Below, in pieces: positions 34,581-42,324 of a stretch of 64,000 bases of DNA. The position numbers and the translations under genes were made by a program. The notes below the pieces were generated by a model that was given only the letters and a program-made list of their open reading frames with translations, had not been told where the DNA came from and did not search any database. Numbering within the stretch: the first letter of the stretch is position 1; each line of letters opens with the position of its first letter. Source of the DNA: Roseomonas sp. OT10 (lineage in GTDB: Bacteria > Pseudomonadota > Alphaproteobacteria > Acetobacterales > Acetobacteraceae); the NCBI RefSeq assembly GCF_020991085.1, contig NZ_CP087719.1, forward strand, positions 3,740,001-3,804,000, in the 5' to 3' direction.

Positions 34581-35291
34581 GTGAATCCCGGCACCTGGCT
34601 GACGCCCGAGGAGTGGCAGGCGGTCCGGCTGAGCCTCTCCGTGGCGCTGCGCTCCGTGGCCTTCGGCCTGCCGCCGGCGGTGCTGGCGGCGATGCTGCTC
34701 GCGCGCGGGCGCTTCCCGGGCCGCGCGCTGCTCGACGCGCTGGTCCACCTGCCACTGGTGATGCCGCCCGTGGTGGTGGGCTGGCTGCTGCTGGTCACCT
34801 TCGGCCTGCGCGGCCCGGTCGGCGCCCTGCTGCACGACTGGTTCGGCCTGCGCCTGGTCTTCACCACCGCCGGTGCCTCGCTGGCGACCGGGGTGATGGC
34901 CTTCCCCCTGATCGTGCGCGCGGTGCGGCTGAGCCTGGAGGGCGTGGACCGCGGTCTGGAGGCGGCGGCGCGTACCCTCGGCGCCGGGCCGCTGGACCGC
35001 TTCGTCACCGTCACCCTGCCGCTGATGGCGCCCGGCATCCTGTCGGGCGCCATCACCGCCTTCGCCGCCGGGCTGGGCGAGTTCGGCGCGGTGATCACCT
35101 TCGCCTCCAACATTCCCGGCGAGACGCAGACCCTGCCGCTGGCGATCTACACCGCCACCCAGAGCCCCGGCGGCGAGGCCACCGCCGCCCGGCTGGCGGC
35201 CGTCTCCTTCGCCCTGGCCGTGGCCGGGCTGCTGCTGGCCGACTGGGCGGGGCGGCGGATGCAACGGCTGCTCGGCCGCGCCCCCGGCTGA
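34581..35291 (+). CDS. modB: Molybdate ABC transporter permease
   Basis: A 236-residue inner-membrane permease with five to six helices. The EAA cytoplasmic loop is seen in GLEAAARTLGAGPLDRFVTVTLPLMAPGIL, and the segment GLGEFGAVITFASNIPGETQTLPLAIY is characteristic of ModB. GTG 34581 (VNPGTWLTPEE, start read as Met) is chosen because it begins 19 bases after the modA stop and matches family length. It forms the channel of the ModABC complex. Confidence 0.95.
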   Translation: MNPGTWLTPEEWQAVRLSLSVALRSVAFGLPPAVLAAMLLARGRFPGRALLDALVHLPLVMPPVVVGWLLLVTFGLRGPVGALLHDWFGLRLVFTTAGASLATGVMAFPLIVRAVRLSLEGVDRGLEAAARTLGAGPLDRFVTVTLPLMAPGILSGAITAFAAGLGEFGAVITFASNIPGETQTLPLAIYTATQSPGGEATAARLAAVSFALAVAGLLLADWAGRRMQRLLGRAPG

Positions 35292-35356
35292 GGCGGCAAA
35301 GGGATGCGCAGCACCGGACGGGCAGCCCCCGCCCGCCCCGGCCGGCCGCACCGCTG

Positions 35357-36454
35357 ATGCTGGAGGTCGCGCTGCGCCACCGCTTCCCCGGCCCGGGCGG
35401 CTTCCTGCTGGAGGCGGGCTTCACCGCGCCGGTGCCGGGGGTCACCGCCCTGTTCGGTCCCTCGGGCTGCGGCAAGTCCACCCTGCTCGCGGCGGTGGCC
35501 GGGCTGCTGCGCCCCGATTCCGGCCGGATCGCCCTGGGGGAGGAGGTGCTGCTGGACACCGCGCGCCGGATCGCCCTGCCGCCCGAACGCCGGCGCTGCG
35601 GCGTGGTGTTCCAGGATTCCCGCCTGTTCCCGCACCTCTCGGTGAAGGGCAACCTGCGCTACGGGCTGCGCCGGGCGCCGCGCGGGGTGGCGGGGCCGGA
35701 GTTCGGCGCGGTGGTGGATCTGCTCGGCATCGGCCACCTGCTGGGCCGGCGCCCGGTCACCCTGTCGGGGGGCGAGCGGCAACGGGTGGCGCTGGGTCGC
35801 GCACTGCTGTCGCGGCCGCGCCTGCTGCTGATGGACGAGCCGCTGGCCGCGCTGGACGCGGCACGCAAGGCGGAGGTGCTGCCCTTCCTGGCGCGGCTGC
35901 GCGGGACCCTGCGCGTGCCCCTCCTCTACGTCACCCATGCGCTGGACGAGGTGGATCGCCTGGCCGACACGCTGGTGCTGATGCAGGCCGGGCGGGTGGT
36001 GGCCAGCGGCAGCGTCGAGGCGCTCTCCACCCGCACCGACCTGCCGCTGCTGTCCGCGCGGCCGGATACGGGTGCCGTGCTGGCCTGCACCGTGCTGGCG
36101 CGCGACGCCGCCGGCATGCTGCTCCGCCTGGGCTTCGCCGGCGGCACGCTGCTGGTGCCGCCGGGGCCGGAGGACGCGCCGCCCGGCACCCGGCTGCGGG
36201 TCCGCATCCGGGCGCGCGACGTCTCCGTGGCCATCGCCGAGCCGCAGGGGCTGTCCGTGCAGAACGTGCTGCCCGCCACGCTGGAATCCCTGGAAGCGCG
36301 CCCGCCCACCGAGGTCATGCTGCGCCTGCGCCTGGGCGGATCGGTGCTGCTGTCCCGCGTGACGGCCGACGCCGCCACCCGGCTGGCGCTGCGCCCCGGC
36401 CAGCCCGTCTGGGCCCTGGTGAAGTCGGTCGCCATCGGGCCCGACCCGGGCTGA
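35357..36454 (+). CDS. modC: Molybdate ABC transporter ATP-binding protein
   Basis: A 365-residue ATPase. Walker A GPSGCGKST lies near residues 34-42, the ABC signature LSGGERQR near 137, Walker B LLLMDEPLAALD near 155, and the switch His in YVTHALDEVDRL near 193. The last 120 residues form a TOBE/Mop-like regulatory domain (GLSVQNVLPATLESLEARPPTEVMLRLRLGG) that can bind molybdate and inhibit the transporter. It starts 65 bases after modB in the same operon. Confidence 0.96.
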   Translation: MLEVALRHRFPGPGGFLLEAGFTAPVPGVTALFGPSGCGKSTLLAAVAGLLRPDSGRIALGEEVLLDTARRIALPPERRRCGVVFQDSRLFPHLSVKGNLRYGLRRAPRGVAGPEFGAVVDLLGIGHLLGRRPVTLSGGERQRVALGRALLSRPRLLLMDEPLAALDAARKAEVLPFLARLRGTLRVPLLYVTHALDEVDRLADTLVLMQAGRVVASGSVEALSTRTDLPLLSARPDTGAVLACTVLARDAAGMLLRLGFAGGTLLVPPGPEDAPPGTRLRVRIRARDVSVAIAEPQGLSVQNVLPATLESLEARPPTEVMLRLRLGGSVLLSRVTADAATRLALRPGQPVWALVKSVAIGPDPG

Positions 36455-36562
36455 TCCGGGCCGGCCCGCGCCGCCGGCTCATGGCGGCGGGCGCGCCGCG
36501 CCGGGTCCCGGCAGGGGAGGAAGCGGCGCCGCCCGTGGTCCCGCGCGCCCCGGACGGCCGCG

Positions 36563-37660
36563 CTACTGCTCGCAGCGGATGAAGACGGTGGAGCGTCCGG
36601 CGACCTCGCCCACATCCGCCGCGCTGCGGTCCGGGCCGCGGCTCTCCGCCGTGGCGGGCGGCACGCCGGCCGCGCGCAGGAAGGCGGCCGCGCGCTCCCC
36701 CTTCACCGCGAAGTTGATGTTCTGCGCGATGTCGCCGGTGCGCTGCGCCACGCGCTGGGCGTTCAGCTTGGACACCACGACGCCCACCACGTTCCCCTGC
36801 ATGTCCAGCAGCGGCCCGCCGGAATTGCCCGGCTGGACCGGGGCGCTGATCTGGAACTGGTTCGGGTCGTCGCCCAGCCCGGCGAGGCCGTTGATCTCGC
36901 CCCGCGTCAGCTTCGGGTCGGAGGAGAGCAGCCCGGCCAGGGGGAAGCCGTAGGCCACCACGCCCTCGCCGCGGCGGACGGGATTGCTGCGGAAGGCCAG
37001 GACGGAGCCGGTCAGGCCGGGCACGCGCAGCAGGGCGAGGTCCAGCCGGGGGTCCACCTGCACCGGCGGCACGGCGGCGTGGCTGCGGCCATCGGGGCCG
37101 CGGACCAGCAGCCGGTCGCAGCCGTTGACCACGTGCTGGTTGGTCATCACCCGCTCGTCCGCCACCAGGAAGCCGGTGCCGGAGGCGGCGCGGGCGCCGG
37201 GGTTGGGCTGGGCGGACGGCGGGGTGGGGCGGCCGCGGGGCGGAGCGGGGGCGGCCGCCAGGGCGGCGTCGATCGCCACGCTGCGGTCGCCCTCGCAGAT
37301 CTCGGTGTTCCGCTGCACCGCCTCGCGGCCATCCGCCAGCACCAGGCGGATGTCGAAGCGGCACCCCGCCTCGGCATTGGGGCGCAGGGAGAAGGCGGCG
37401 CCGGACGGCATCGGGCGGGGCAGCAGGTTGCGCCCCCAGTCCGCCCGGCCCGAGCGCACGGCGTAGAGCTGCGATGCCTCCACCCCCGTCCGGTTCAGCA
37501 CGCGGAAGGGCTGGCTCGCCGGCGCGGCGGGCGCGGCCGGCTGGGCCCAGGCGGCGGGCGCCAGGGCGATGGAGGCCAAGGCGATGGAGGCCAGGGCGGC
37601 GGGGGAGAGGGCCGGCGCGGCGCGGAGCAGCGAGCCGGCAAGGATCAGGGCGAAACGCAT
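36563..37660 (-). CDS. Exported trypsin-like serine protease
   Basis: A 365-residue secreted protease. The signal region contains a short internal repeat (ASIALASIALAP). After an N-terminal domain of about 110 residues (VLNRTGVEASQLYAVRSGRADWG...) the catalytic triad appears: His near residue 176 in MTNQHVVNG, Asp near 208 in PRLDLALLRV, and Ser near 281 in QPGNSGGPLLD. There is no PDZ domain, so it is not a full DegP. A C-terminal GDIAQNINFAVKGERAAAFLRAAGV matches the trypsin-2 family. It is convergent with modC. Confidence 0.88.
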   Translation of the reverse strand: MRFALILAGSLLRAAPALSPAALASIALASIALAPAAWAQPAAPAAPASQPFRVLNRTGVEASQLYAVRSGRADWGRNLLPRPMPSGAAFSLRPNAEAGCRFDIRLVLADGREAVQRNTEICEGDRSVAIDAALAAAPAPPRGRPTPPSAQPNPGARAASGTGFLVADERVMTNQHVVNGCDRLLVRGPDGRSHAAVPPVQVDPRLDLALLRVPGLTGSVLAFRSNPVRRGEGVVAYGFPLAGLLSSDPKLTRGEINGLAGLGDDPNQFQISAPVQPGNSGGPLLDMQGNVVGVVVSKLNAQRVAQRTGDIAQNINFAVKGERAAAFLRAAGVPPATAESRGPDRSAADVGEVAGRSTVFIRCEQ

Positions 37661-37716
37661 GGCGCGCTGATCTGGCCCGCGTCCCGGCCGCGGTCAATCG
37701 CGGGCCGGCCCGGACG

Positions 37717-38388
37717 CTACTCGGCCCGGATCATGCCGCGATAGGCGCCATCGGTGCGCAGGGTCAGGGTCACCGTCGCATCGGACCGGTTGCGCCAGGA
37801 CCAGCCGTGCCGCCCGGCAAAGGCCGCCACCAGCTCGCCCTTGTCGCCCCGCACGCCGGCGCCGCGGGAATAGGTGAGCGTGCCGGAGAGGGTCGGGTCG
37901 TAGGGCTCGCCATAGGCGTCGAAATTCACCCGCCCGCCCTGGACGGTCCAGTCGAAGGCGACGGCCGCGCCCTCGTCCATGTCCAGCTCCAGCTCCGCCG
38001 CCGCCTTCGGGCCCAGGGTCAGCACCGTCCGGTCCTGCCGCGCCTCCGGCGCCGTGGCGGCCAGCGCCGCATCCTCGGGCGTCATGGCCAGGTCCACCAG
38101 CGGCTGCAAGCGGGCGAGTTGCAGCTCCACCGCGGCCAGCCGGCGCTCCAGCGCCAGCATCGCGCGCGGCCGCTCCGCGGCGGCCTCCGCGGCCAGCGCC
38201 GCCTTGGTCTCGCCCATGCGGGTCAGGCCGAGGAGGCGGCCGGCGCCGAGGGGATCCACCCCGCGCTCGGCCGGCAGCACCACGGCCAGCAGGACCAGTG
38301 CGGCCAGCAGCGCGGCGAAGAGGGTGGAGAGGCGAAGCTGTCCCCCGGTCGGCAGCGCGGCATCGCGGGGATCGGGCGGCAGGGCCAT
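37717..38388 (-). CDS. Membrane-anchored protein of unknown function
   Basis: A 223-residue protein with one N-terminal membrane helix (STLFAALLAALVLLAVVLP), a helical linker with heptad-like spacing (ALAAEAAAERPRAMLALERRLAAVELQLARLQPLVDLA), and a C-terminal beta-rich domain (AVAFDWTVQGGRVNFDAYGEPYDPTLSGTLTYSRG ... GWSWRNRSDATVTLTL). The last part looks like a periplasmic domain with Trp-Arg-Asn motifs. I do not recognise the family by name. It is followed (same strand, 27 bases upstream) by the next membrane gene, so they may act together. Confidence 0.72.
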   Translation of the reverse strand: MALPPDPRDAALPTGGQLRLSTLFAALLAALVLLAVVLPAERGVDPLGAGRLLGLTRMGETKAALAAEAAAERPRAMLALERRLAAVELQLARLQPLVDLAMTPEDAALAATAPEARQDRTVLTLGPKAAAELELDMDEGAAVAFDWTVQGGRVNFDAYGEPYDPTLSGTLTYSRGAGVRGDKGELVAAFAGRHGWSWRNRSDATVTLTLRTDGAYRGMIRAE

Positions 38389-38415
38389 GCGGTCTTGTCC
38401 TCCGAAGCGGATGGG

Positions 38416-39102
38416 TCAGGCGATGAGCAGGGCGGCGAGGCCGCGCCCGGCCAGGACGAAGCCCAGGGCCAGCAGCGCGACATTCGCCGGATAGGCGGGG
38501 CCGGCATGGCCGGCGTCCGGCCGGGCCGGATCCAGCGGCCCGCCGGGGCGGCGCCAGCCGCGCAGCACCCGGGCGCAGGCCAGCAGGGCGAGCGCCAGCC
38601 CCAGCCCGGCGCCCAGCCGGAAGGACAGGGCGTTGGCCAGCGCGCCCTGCGGCGAAAGGGGCAGGGCGGCCAGCGCCGCGGCGGCCGCCACCCCGAGCGC
38701 CCCGCGGGCCACCAGGGCGGCCAGCCGTCCGCTGTGGCGCCAGCCCAGCCAGCGGCGCCAGGCGCCGAGATTGTCCAAGGCCAGCCAGGCCAGGGCGGCC
38801 CCGAGCAGCGCGGCGCCGGCCTCCGATCCTGGCCCGGGCGCCCCCGGCCAGCCCAGCGCCACGATCGCGCCGAGGGCAAGGAGCGCGGCCCGCCCGGCGA
38901 CATCGCGCCAGGGAAGCAGCAGCAGGGCGAGGAGCAGCAGCCACGCCGCGGGATCGGTCAGCACCTGCTTGGCGCCGAGGTAGAGGAAGGGCGCCGGCAG
39001 GACGCCGGCGCTCTCCGCCACGAAGCCGGCATCGCCCGTCACGACCACCCGTGCCAGGGCGGGGGACAGGGGCAGCGCGGCGGCCGCCAGGGCCAGGAGC
39101 AT
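38416..39102 (-). CDS. Polytopic membrane protein, possibly HupE/UreJ-like
   Basis: A 228-residue protein with about six hydrophobic segments. The start MLLALAAAALPLSPALARVVVTG may be a signal peptide. The segment YLGAKQVLTDPAAWLLLLALLLLPW is reminiscent of HupE/UreJ-type metal permeases (compare the LG-x3-HL motif of that family), but the metal-binding His residues are absent, so the assignment is weak. It is in tandem with the membrane-anchored protein downstream. The 261 bases between it and the metallochaperone gene show no clear feature. Confidence 0.6.
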   Translation of the reverse strand: MLLALAAAALPLSPALARVVVTGDAGFVAESAGVLPAPFLYLGAKQVLTDPAAWLLLLALLLLPWRDVAGRAALLALGAIVALGWPGAPGPGSEAGAALLGAALAWLALDNLGAWRRWLGWRHSGRLAALVARGALGVAAAAALAALPLSPQGALANALSFRLGAGLGLALALLACARVLRGWRRPGGPLDPARPDAGHAGPAYPANVALLALGFVLAGRGLAALLIA

Positions 39103-39363
39103 GGGAGGCGGCGGTCTCGGCACGGCGGAGATCTCCGATCCTGTGGGGGCGGGGAACGGCGCGGAGGGCCCGTCGCCGCCGGCCCGGGCCGCGGCGGAAC
39201 CGCACTGCCCGGGCCTGCACCGGGCCTCCTTGCCCCGAACCGGCCGGATGGTCGAGCCCGCGGCGGGGCGGAAGCCGCCATCCCGGTGCCATGGCGGCCA
39301 TGGCCCTTCCGGCGGCCGGGGCGCGATCCCAGATGCGGGGGAGAGCAGGCAGGAGCCGGATCG

Positions 39364-39558
39364 ATGATCGAGCTGCAGGTGACGGGCATGGACTGCCAGC
39401 ATTGCGTGAAGGCGGTGACGGAGGCCGTGCGCGGCCTGGACCCGGCCGCGAAGGTCGAGATCGACCTGCCCACCGGCCGGGTGCGGGCCGAAACCACGGC
39501 CACCCGCCCGGCCCTCGTCGATGCGATCGAGGCGGAGGGCTACACGGTCGCGGCGTAG
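39364..39558 (+). CDS. Heavy-metal-associated (CopZ-like) metallochaperone
   Basis: A 64-residue HMA-domain protein. MIELQVTGMDCQHCVKAVTEAVRGLDPAAKVEIDLP contains the GMDCxxC copper-binding motif, followed by the usual beta-alpha-beta pattern and a final EAEGYTVAA. It probably binds Cu(I) in the cytoplasm and hands it to a P-type ATPase that is not in this window. It stands alone, convergent with the Lrp gene. Confidence 0.9.
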   Translation: MIELQVTGMDCQHCVKAVTEAVRGLDPAAKVEIDLPTGRVRAETTATRPALVDAIEAEGYTVAA

Positions 39559-39587
39559 CCCGCCCGGAGGCCGCCCCCCCGACGCGG

Positions 39588-40064
39588 TCAGGCCGGCAGG
39601 GGCAGCCGGCGCGTGTCCTTCAGGCGGTCCAGCACGATGGAGGAGCGGACCCGCGCGACGCTCTCATGCGGCAGCAGCCGCTCGTTCACCAGGACGGACA
39701 GGGCCTTCAGGTCCGGCACCACCGCCTTCATCAGGTAGTCCGTGTCCCCGGTCATGGCATAGGCCTCCTGCACCTCGTCCAGGCGGGCCACCAGGTCCCG
39801 GAAGCGGCGGGCGTTGTCGTGGCTGTGGGCGGAGAGCGTCACCTGGATGAAGACGCGCACGTGCAGCCCCACCGCCCCGGCCTCCAGTTCCGCCCGGTAG
39901 CCGCGGATCACCCCGGCCGCCTCCAGCGCCGCGCGCCGCCGCGAGCATTGCGAGGCGGAGAGGCCGATGCGCTCCGCCAGCTGTTGGTTGGTCAGCCGCC
40001 CCTCCTCCTGCAACGCCGCAAGGAGGCGCAGGTCGAAACGGTCCAGCCCAGAGACTTCGTGCAT
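39588..40064 (-). CDS. Lrp/AsnC-family transcriptional regulator
   Basis: A 158-residue regulator. The N-terminal helix-turn-helix (LDRFDLRLLAALQEEGRLTNQQLAERIGLSASQCSRRRAALEAAGVI) is followed by the ligand-binding RAM domain (VRVFIQVTLSAHSHDNARRFRDLV ... AYAMTGDTDYLMKAVVPDLKAL). ATG 40064 (MHEVSGLD) is preferred over the longer frame. It diverges from 4-hydroxyphenylpyruvate dioxygenase; such pairs commonly control tyrosine or phenylalanine breakdown, with the amino acid as ligand (inference). Confidence 0.92.
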   Translation of the reverse strand: MHEVSGLDRFDLRLLAALQEEGRLTNQQLAERIGLSASQCSRRRAALEAAGVIRGYRAELEAGAVGLHVRVFIQVTLSAHSHDNARRFRDLVARLDEVQEAYAMTGDTDYLMKAVVPDLKALSVLVNERLLPHESVARVRSSIVLDRLKDTRRLPLPA

Positions 40065-40088
40065 GATCGGGCCTCCCGGCGCAGGATC

Positions 40089-40180
40089 CTTGCATCCTCC
40101 GGCCCGGGACGTCCATGGAATGCGCCCCTCTTGCACCGGGGCGCGGCTAGCCTCGCGGGATCGAACACGACCCCCGCAAG
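40089..40180. promoter_or_regulatory. Repeated TTGCA/GCAAG motifs between lrp-like gene and hppD
   Basis: TTGCA occurs at 40090-40094 (in CCTTGCATCC) and 40131-40135 (in CTCTTGCACC), 41 bases apart or about four helical turns, with an inverted GCAAG at 40176-40180. Spacing on one DNA face is typical of Lrp-type binding, but the sites are inferred. Confidence 0.35.
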
Positions 40181-40192
40181 AGGAGCACGTCC

Positions 40193-41302
40193 ATGGGCCC
40201 CTTCCCGCATGACGCGCCGCGCGCGACGATCAGCGCGCACAACCCGGCCGGCACGGATGGCTTCGCCTTCGTCGAATACGCCAGCCCGGAGCCGGAGAAG
40301 CTGCATGCCCTGTTCCGGCAGATGGGCTTCACCGCCGTCGCGCGGCACCGGCACAAGGCCAGCACCCTCTACCGCCAGGGCGACATCGACTACCTGCTGA
40401 CGGAGGAGCCCGGCTCCCACGCCGCGCGCTTCGCGGCGGAGCACGGCCCCGCCGTCCCCTCCATGGCCTTCCGCGTGGTCGACGCGCAGCACGCCTACCG
40501 CCGCGCGGTGGAGCTGGGCGCGGAGCCGGCGCCGGAGGCGGGCCGGAGCATGGACCTGCCGGCCGTGGTCGGCATCGGCGGCAGCCTGCTCTACTTCGTG
40601 GACCGCTACGGCGCCGCCGGCTCGGCCTATGACGACGAGTTCGAGTGGCTGGGCGAGCGTGACCCGAGGCCGCAGGGCGCGGGCCTGTTCTACATCGACC
40701 ACCTGACCCACAACGTGTTCCGTGGCCGGATGGACGTCTGGTACGAGTTCTACCGGACGATCTTCAACTTCCGGCAGATCCGCTACTTCGACATCAAGGG
40801 CGAATATACCGGCCTCTTCTCCCGCGCCCTGACCAGCCCGGACGGCCGCATCCGCATCCCGCTGAACGAATCCGCCGACGACGAGAGCCAGATCGAGGAA
40901 TACCTGCGCGCCTACAAGGGCGAGGGCATCCAGCACATCGCCTGCGGCTGCAACGACATCTACGGCACCATCGAGGGACTGCGCGGCAAGGGGCTGGCCT
41001 TCATGCCCAGCCCACCCGACACCTACTATGAGCGCGTGGACGCCCGCCTGCCCGGCCATGGCGAGGACCTCGCACGGCTGAAGGCGAACGGCATCCTGGT
41101 GGATGGGGAAGGCGTGGTGGAGGACCGCCAGGCGCGGCTGCTGCTGCAGATCTTCTCGGCCAACGTGATCGGGCCGGTCTTCTTCGAGTTCATCGAGCGC
41201 AAGGGCGACGACGGCTTCGGCGAGGGCAACTTCCGCGCGTTGTTCGAGAGCATCGAAGAAGACCAGATCCGCCGCGGCGTCCTCACCCGCGCGGCGGCCT
41301 GA
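40193..41302 (+). CDS. hppD: 4-hydroxyphenylpyruvate dioxygenase
   Basis: A 369-residue Fe(II) enzyme that converts 4-hydroxyphenylpyruvate to homogentisate in tyrosine catabolism. It has two vicinal-oxygen-chelate halves. The iron ligands are His near residue 169 in YIDHLTHNV, His near 247 in GIQHIACGCNDI, and Glu near 332 in FFEFIERKGDDGFGEGNFRALFESIE, which is also the conserved C-terminus. AGAGGAGCACGTCC precedes the ATG. It is divergent from an Lrp regulator; the other homogentisate-pathway genes are not in the window. Confidence 0.97.
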   Translation: MGPFPHDAPRATISAHNPAGTDGFAFVEYASPEPEKLHALFRQMGFTAVARHRHKASTLYRQGDIDYLLTEEPGSHAARFAAEHGPAVPSMAFRVVDAQHAYRRAVELGAEPAPEAGRSMDLPAVVGIGGSLLYFVDRYGAAGSAYDDEFEWLGERDPRPQGAGLFYIDHLTHNVFRGRMDVWYEFYRTIFNFRQIRYFDIKGEYTGLFSRALTSPDGRIRIPLNESADDESQIEEYLRAYKGEGIQHIACGCNDIYGTIEGLRGKGLAFMPSPPDTYYERVDARLPGHGEDLARLKANGILVDGEGVVEDRQARLLLQIFSANVIGPVFFEFIERKGDDGFGEGNFRALFESIEEDQIRRGVLTRAAA

Positions 41303-41332
41303 CCGCCCCGGCACGCCCGGCGTCCATGCCAG

Positions 41333-41754
41333 TGATGCGGACGACGGGATGACCTGACCCGTCATGCTGTGGTGTTCCAGCTGCGGACCGGGAGGGGACG
41401 CCGTCCCCTCCCAGACCCTCCCCTGCCGGGGCCACAAGCGGGCCCCGGTCCCCGCTGGGAATTGGCTCTTCGCGGTAGGCGTCAGCCTGCGGGCTGAACC
41501 CTGACGGAACACGGACAGGCGGGACTCCGAAGAAAGCTTTCAGAGGGCGTCAGCGAGTGCGGCGGCCGTACCCGCCGAGGAGCATGGCTCCTCGGCGCCT
41601 CGACCCCGTCGCAATCATCCGCGCGGCAGCGCCTCTCGGGTCCAGGGCCCGCAGGGTCCTGGCGGAGTGGGGGTATCGGGGGCGAGGCGGAGCCTTGCCC
41701 CCGGGGCACGGGCACCACGCCGGCAGACGTCAGCGCATCACCCCGCGCGTATGG
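41333..41754 (+). repeat. MITE-like intergenic repeat, copy D
   Basis: A 422-bp copy between the convergent hppD and apaG genes. The left end TGATGCGGACGACGGGATGA begins 30 bases after the hppD stop, so here the TGA is not used as a stop codon. The right end near 41754 (GCGCGTATGG) is the inverted counterpart. Internally it has the perfect stem GGGAGGGGAC/GTCCCCTCCC near 41390-41412, the CCGAGGAGC/GCTCCTCGG hairpin near 41576-41598, and the G/C stems shared with A-C. The remaining bases to apaG hold nothing recognisable. Confidence 0.77.
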
Positions 41755-41798
41755 TCCGAGCCAGGGGGTCTGGGGGCTGCGGCACCGGGGGGGAAGGT

Positions 41799-42209
41799 TC
41801 AGTTCAGCACGCTGGGCTGGTGCGGGCTATCCAGGCTGAAGGCCGGGATCTCCACATCGAAGGTCTCGCCACTGGCTGGCACGACCATGTGGTAGGCACC
41901 CCGCATGATGCCCGAAGGGGTCGGGAGCGGGGTGCCGGAGGTGTATTCGAAGCTCTCCCCCGGCTCCAGGACCGGCTGCTCGCCGACCACGCCGTCGCCG
42001 TGGACGCGCTGGGTCCGGGCCAGGGCGTCCGTGATCATCCAGGTGCGCCGGAGCAACTGGACGGTCTCGCGCCCCTGGTTCTCGATGGCGACGCGGTAGG
42101 CCCAGACGAAGCGGCCTTCCTCGGCCGACGACTGGTCGGCGAGGTAGAAGGGGCGCACCGAGACGCGAATGTTCCGCGTGGTGGCGGCGTAGGCATCCTG
42201 GCTGGACAT
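41799..42209 (-). CDS. apaG: ApaG domain protein (Co2+/Mg2+ efflux associated)
   Basis: A 136-residue single-domain protein with an immunoglobulin-like fold. TTRNIRVSVRPFYLADQSSAEEGRFVWAYRVAIENQGRETVQLLRRTWMITD and LEPGESFEYTSGTPLPTPSGIMRGAYHMV are strongly diagnostic. Its molecular role is uncertain; mutants elsewhere affect cobalt resistance. It lies 115 bases downstream of metZ on the same strand and may be part of its transcript. Confidence 0.95.
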   Translation of the reverse strand: MSSQDAYAATTRNIRVSVRPFYLADQSSAEEGRFVWAYRVAIENQGRETVQLLRRTWMITDALARTQRVHGDGVVGEQPVLEPGESFEYTSGTPLPTPSGIMRGAYHMVVPASGETFDVEIPAFSLDSPHQPSVLN

Positions 42210-42324
42210 GGCGTTTCCGCAGCAATAGCGCGCTTCGCGGCTCCGGCGGAACCGCCCGCGCGGCGGCGGGGAGGTCCTCACCGGATTGTTCGCGGCGGGC
42301 GGAGGGACCGCCCGCCACCCCGGC

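Noticed and set aside
38416-39102. Confident naming as a HupE nickel/hydrogenase permease
   Set aside because: Only one short segment is reminiscent of HupE/UreJ, the metal-binding His residues are missing, and no hydrogenase or urease genes are near.
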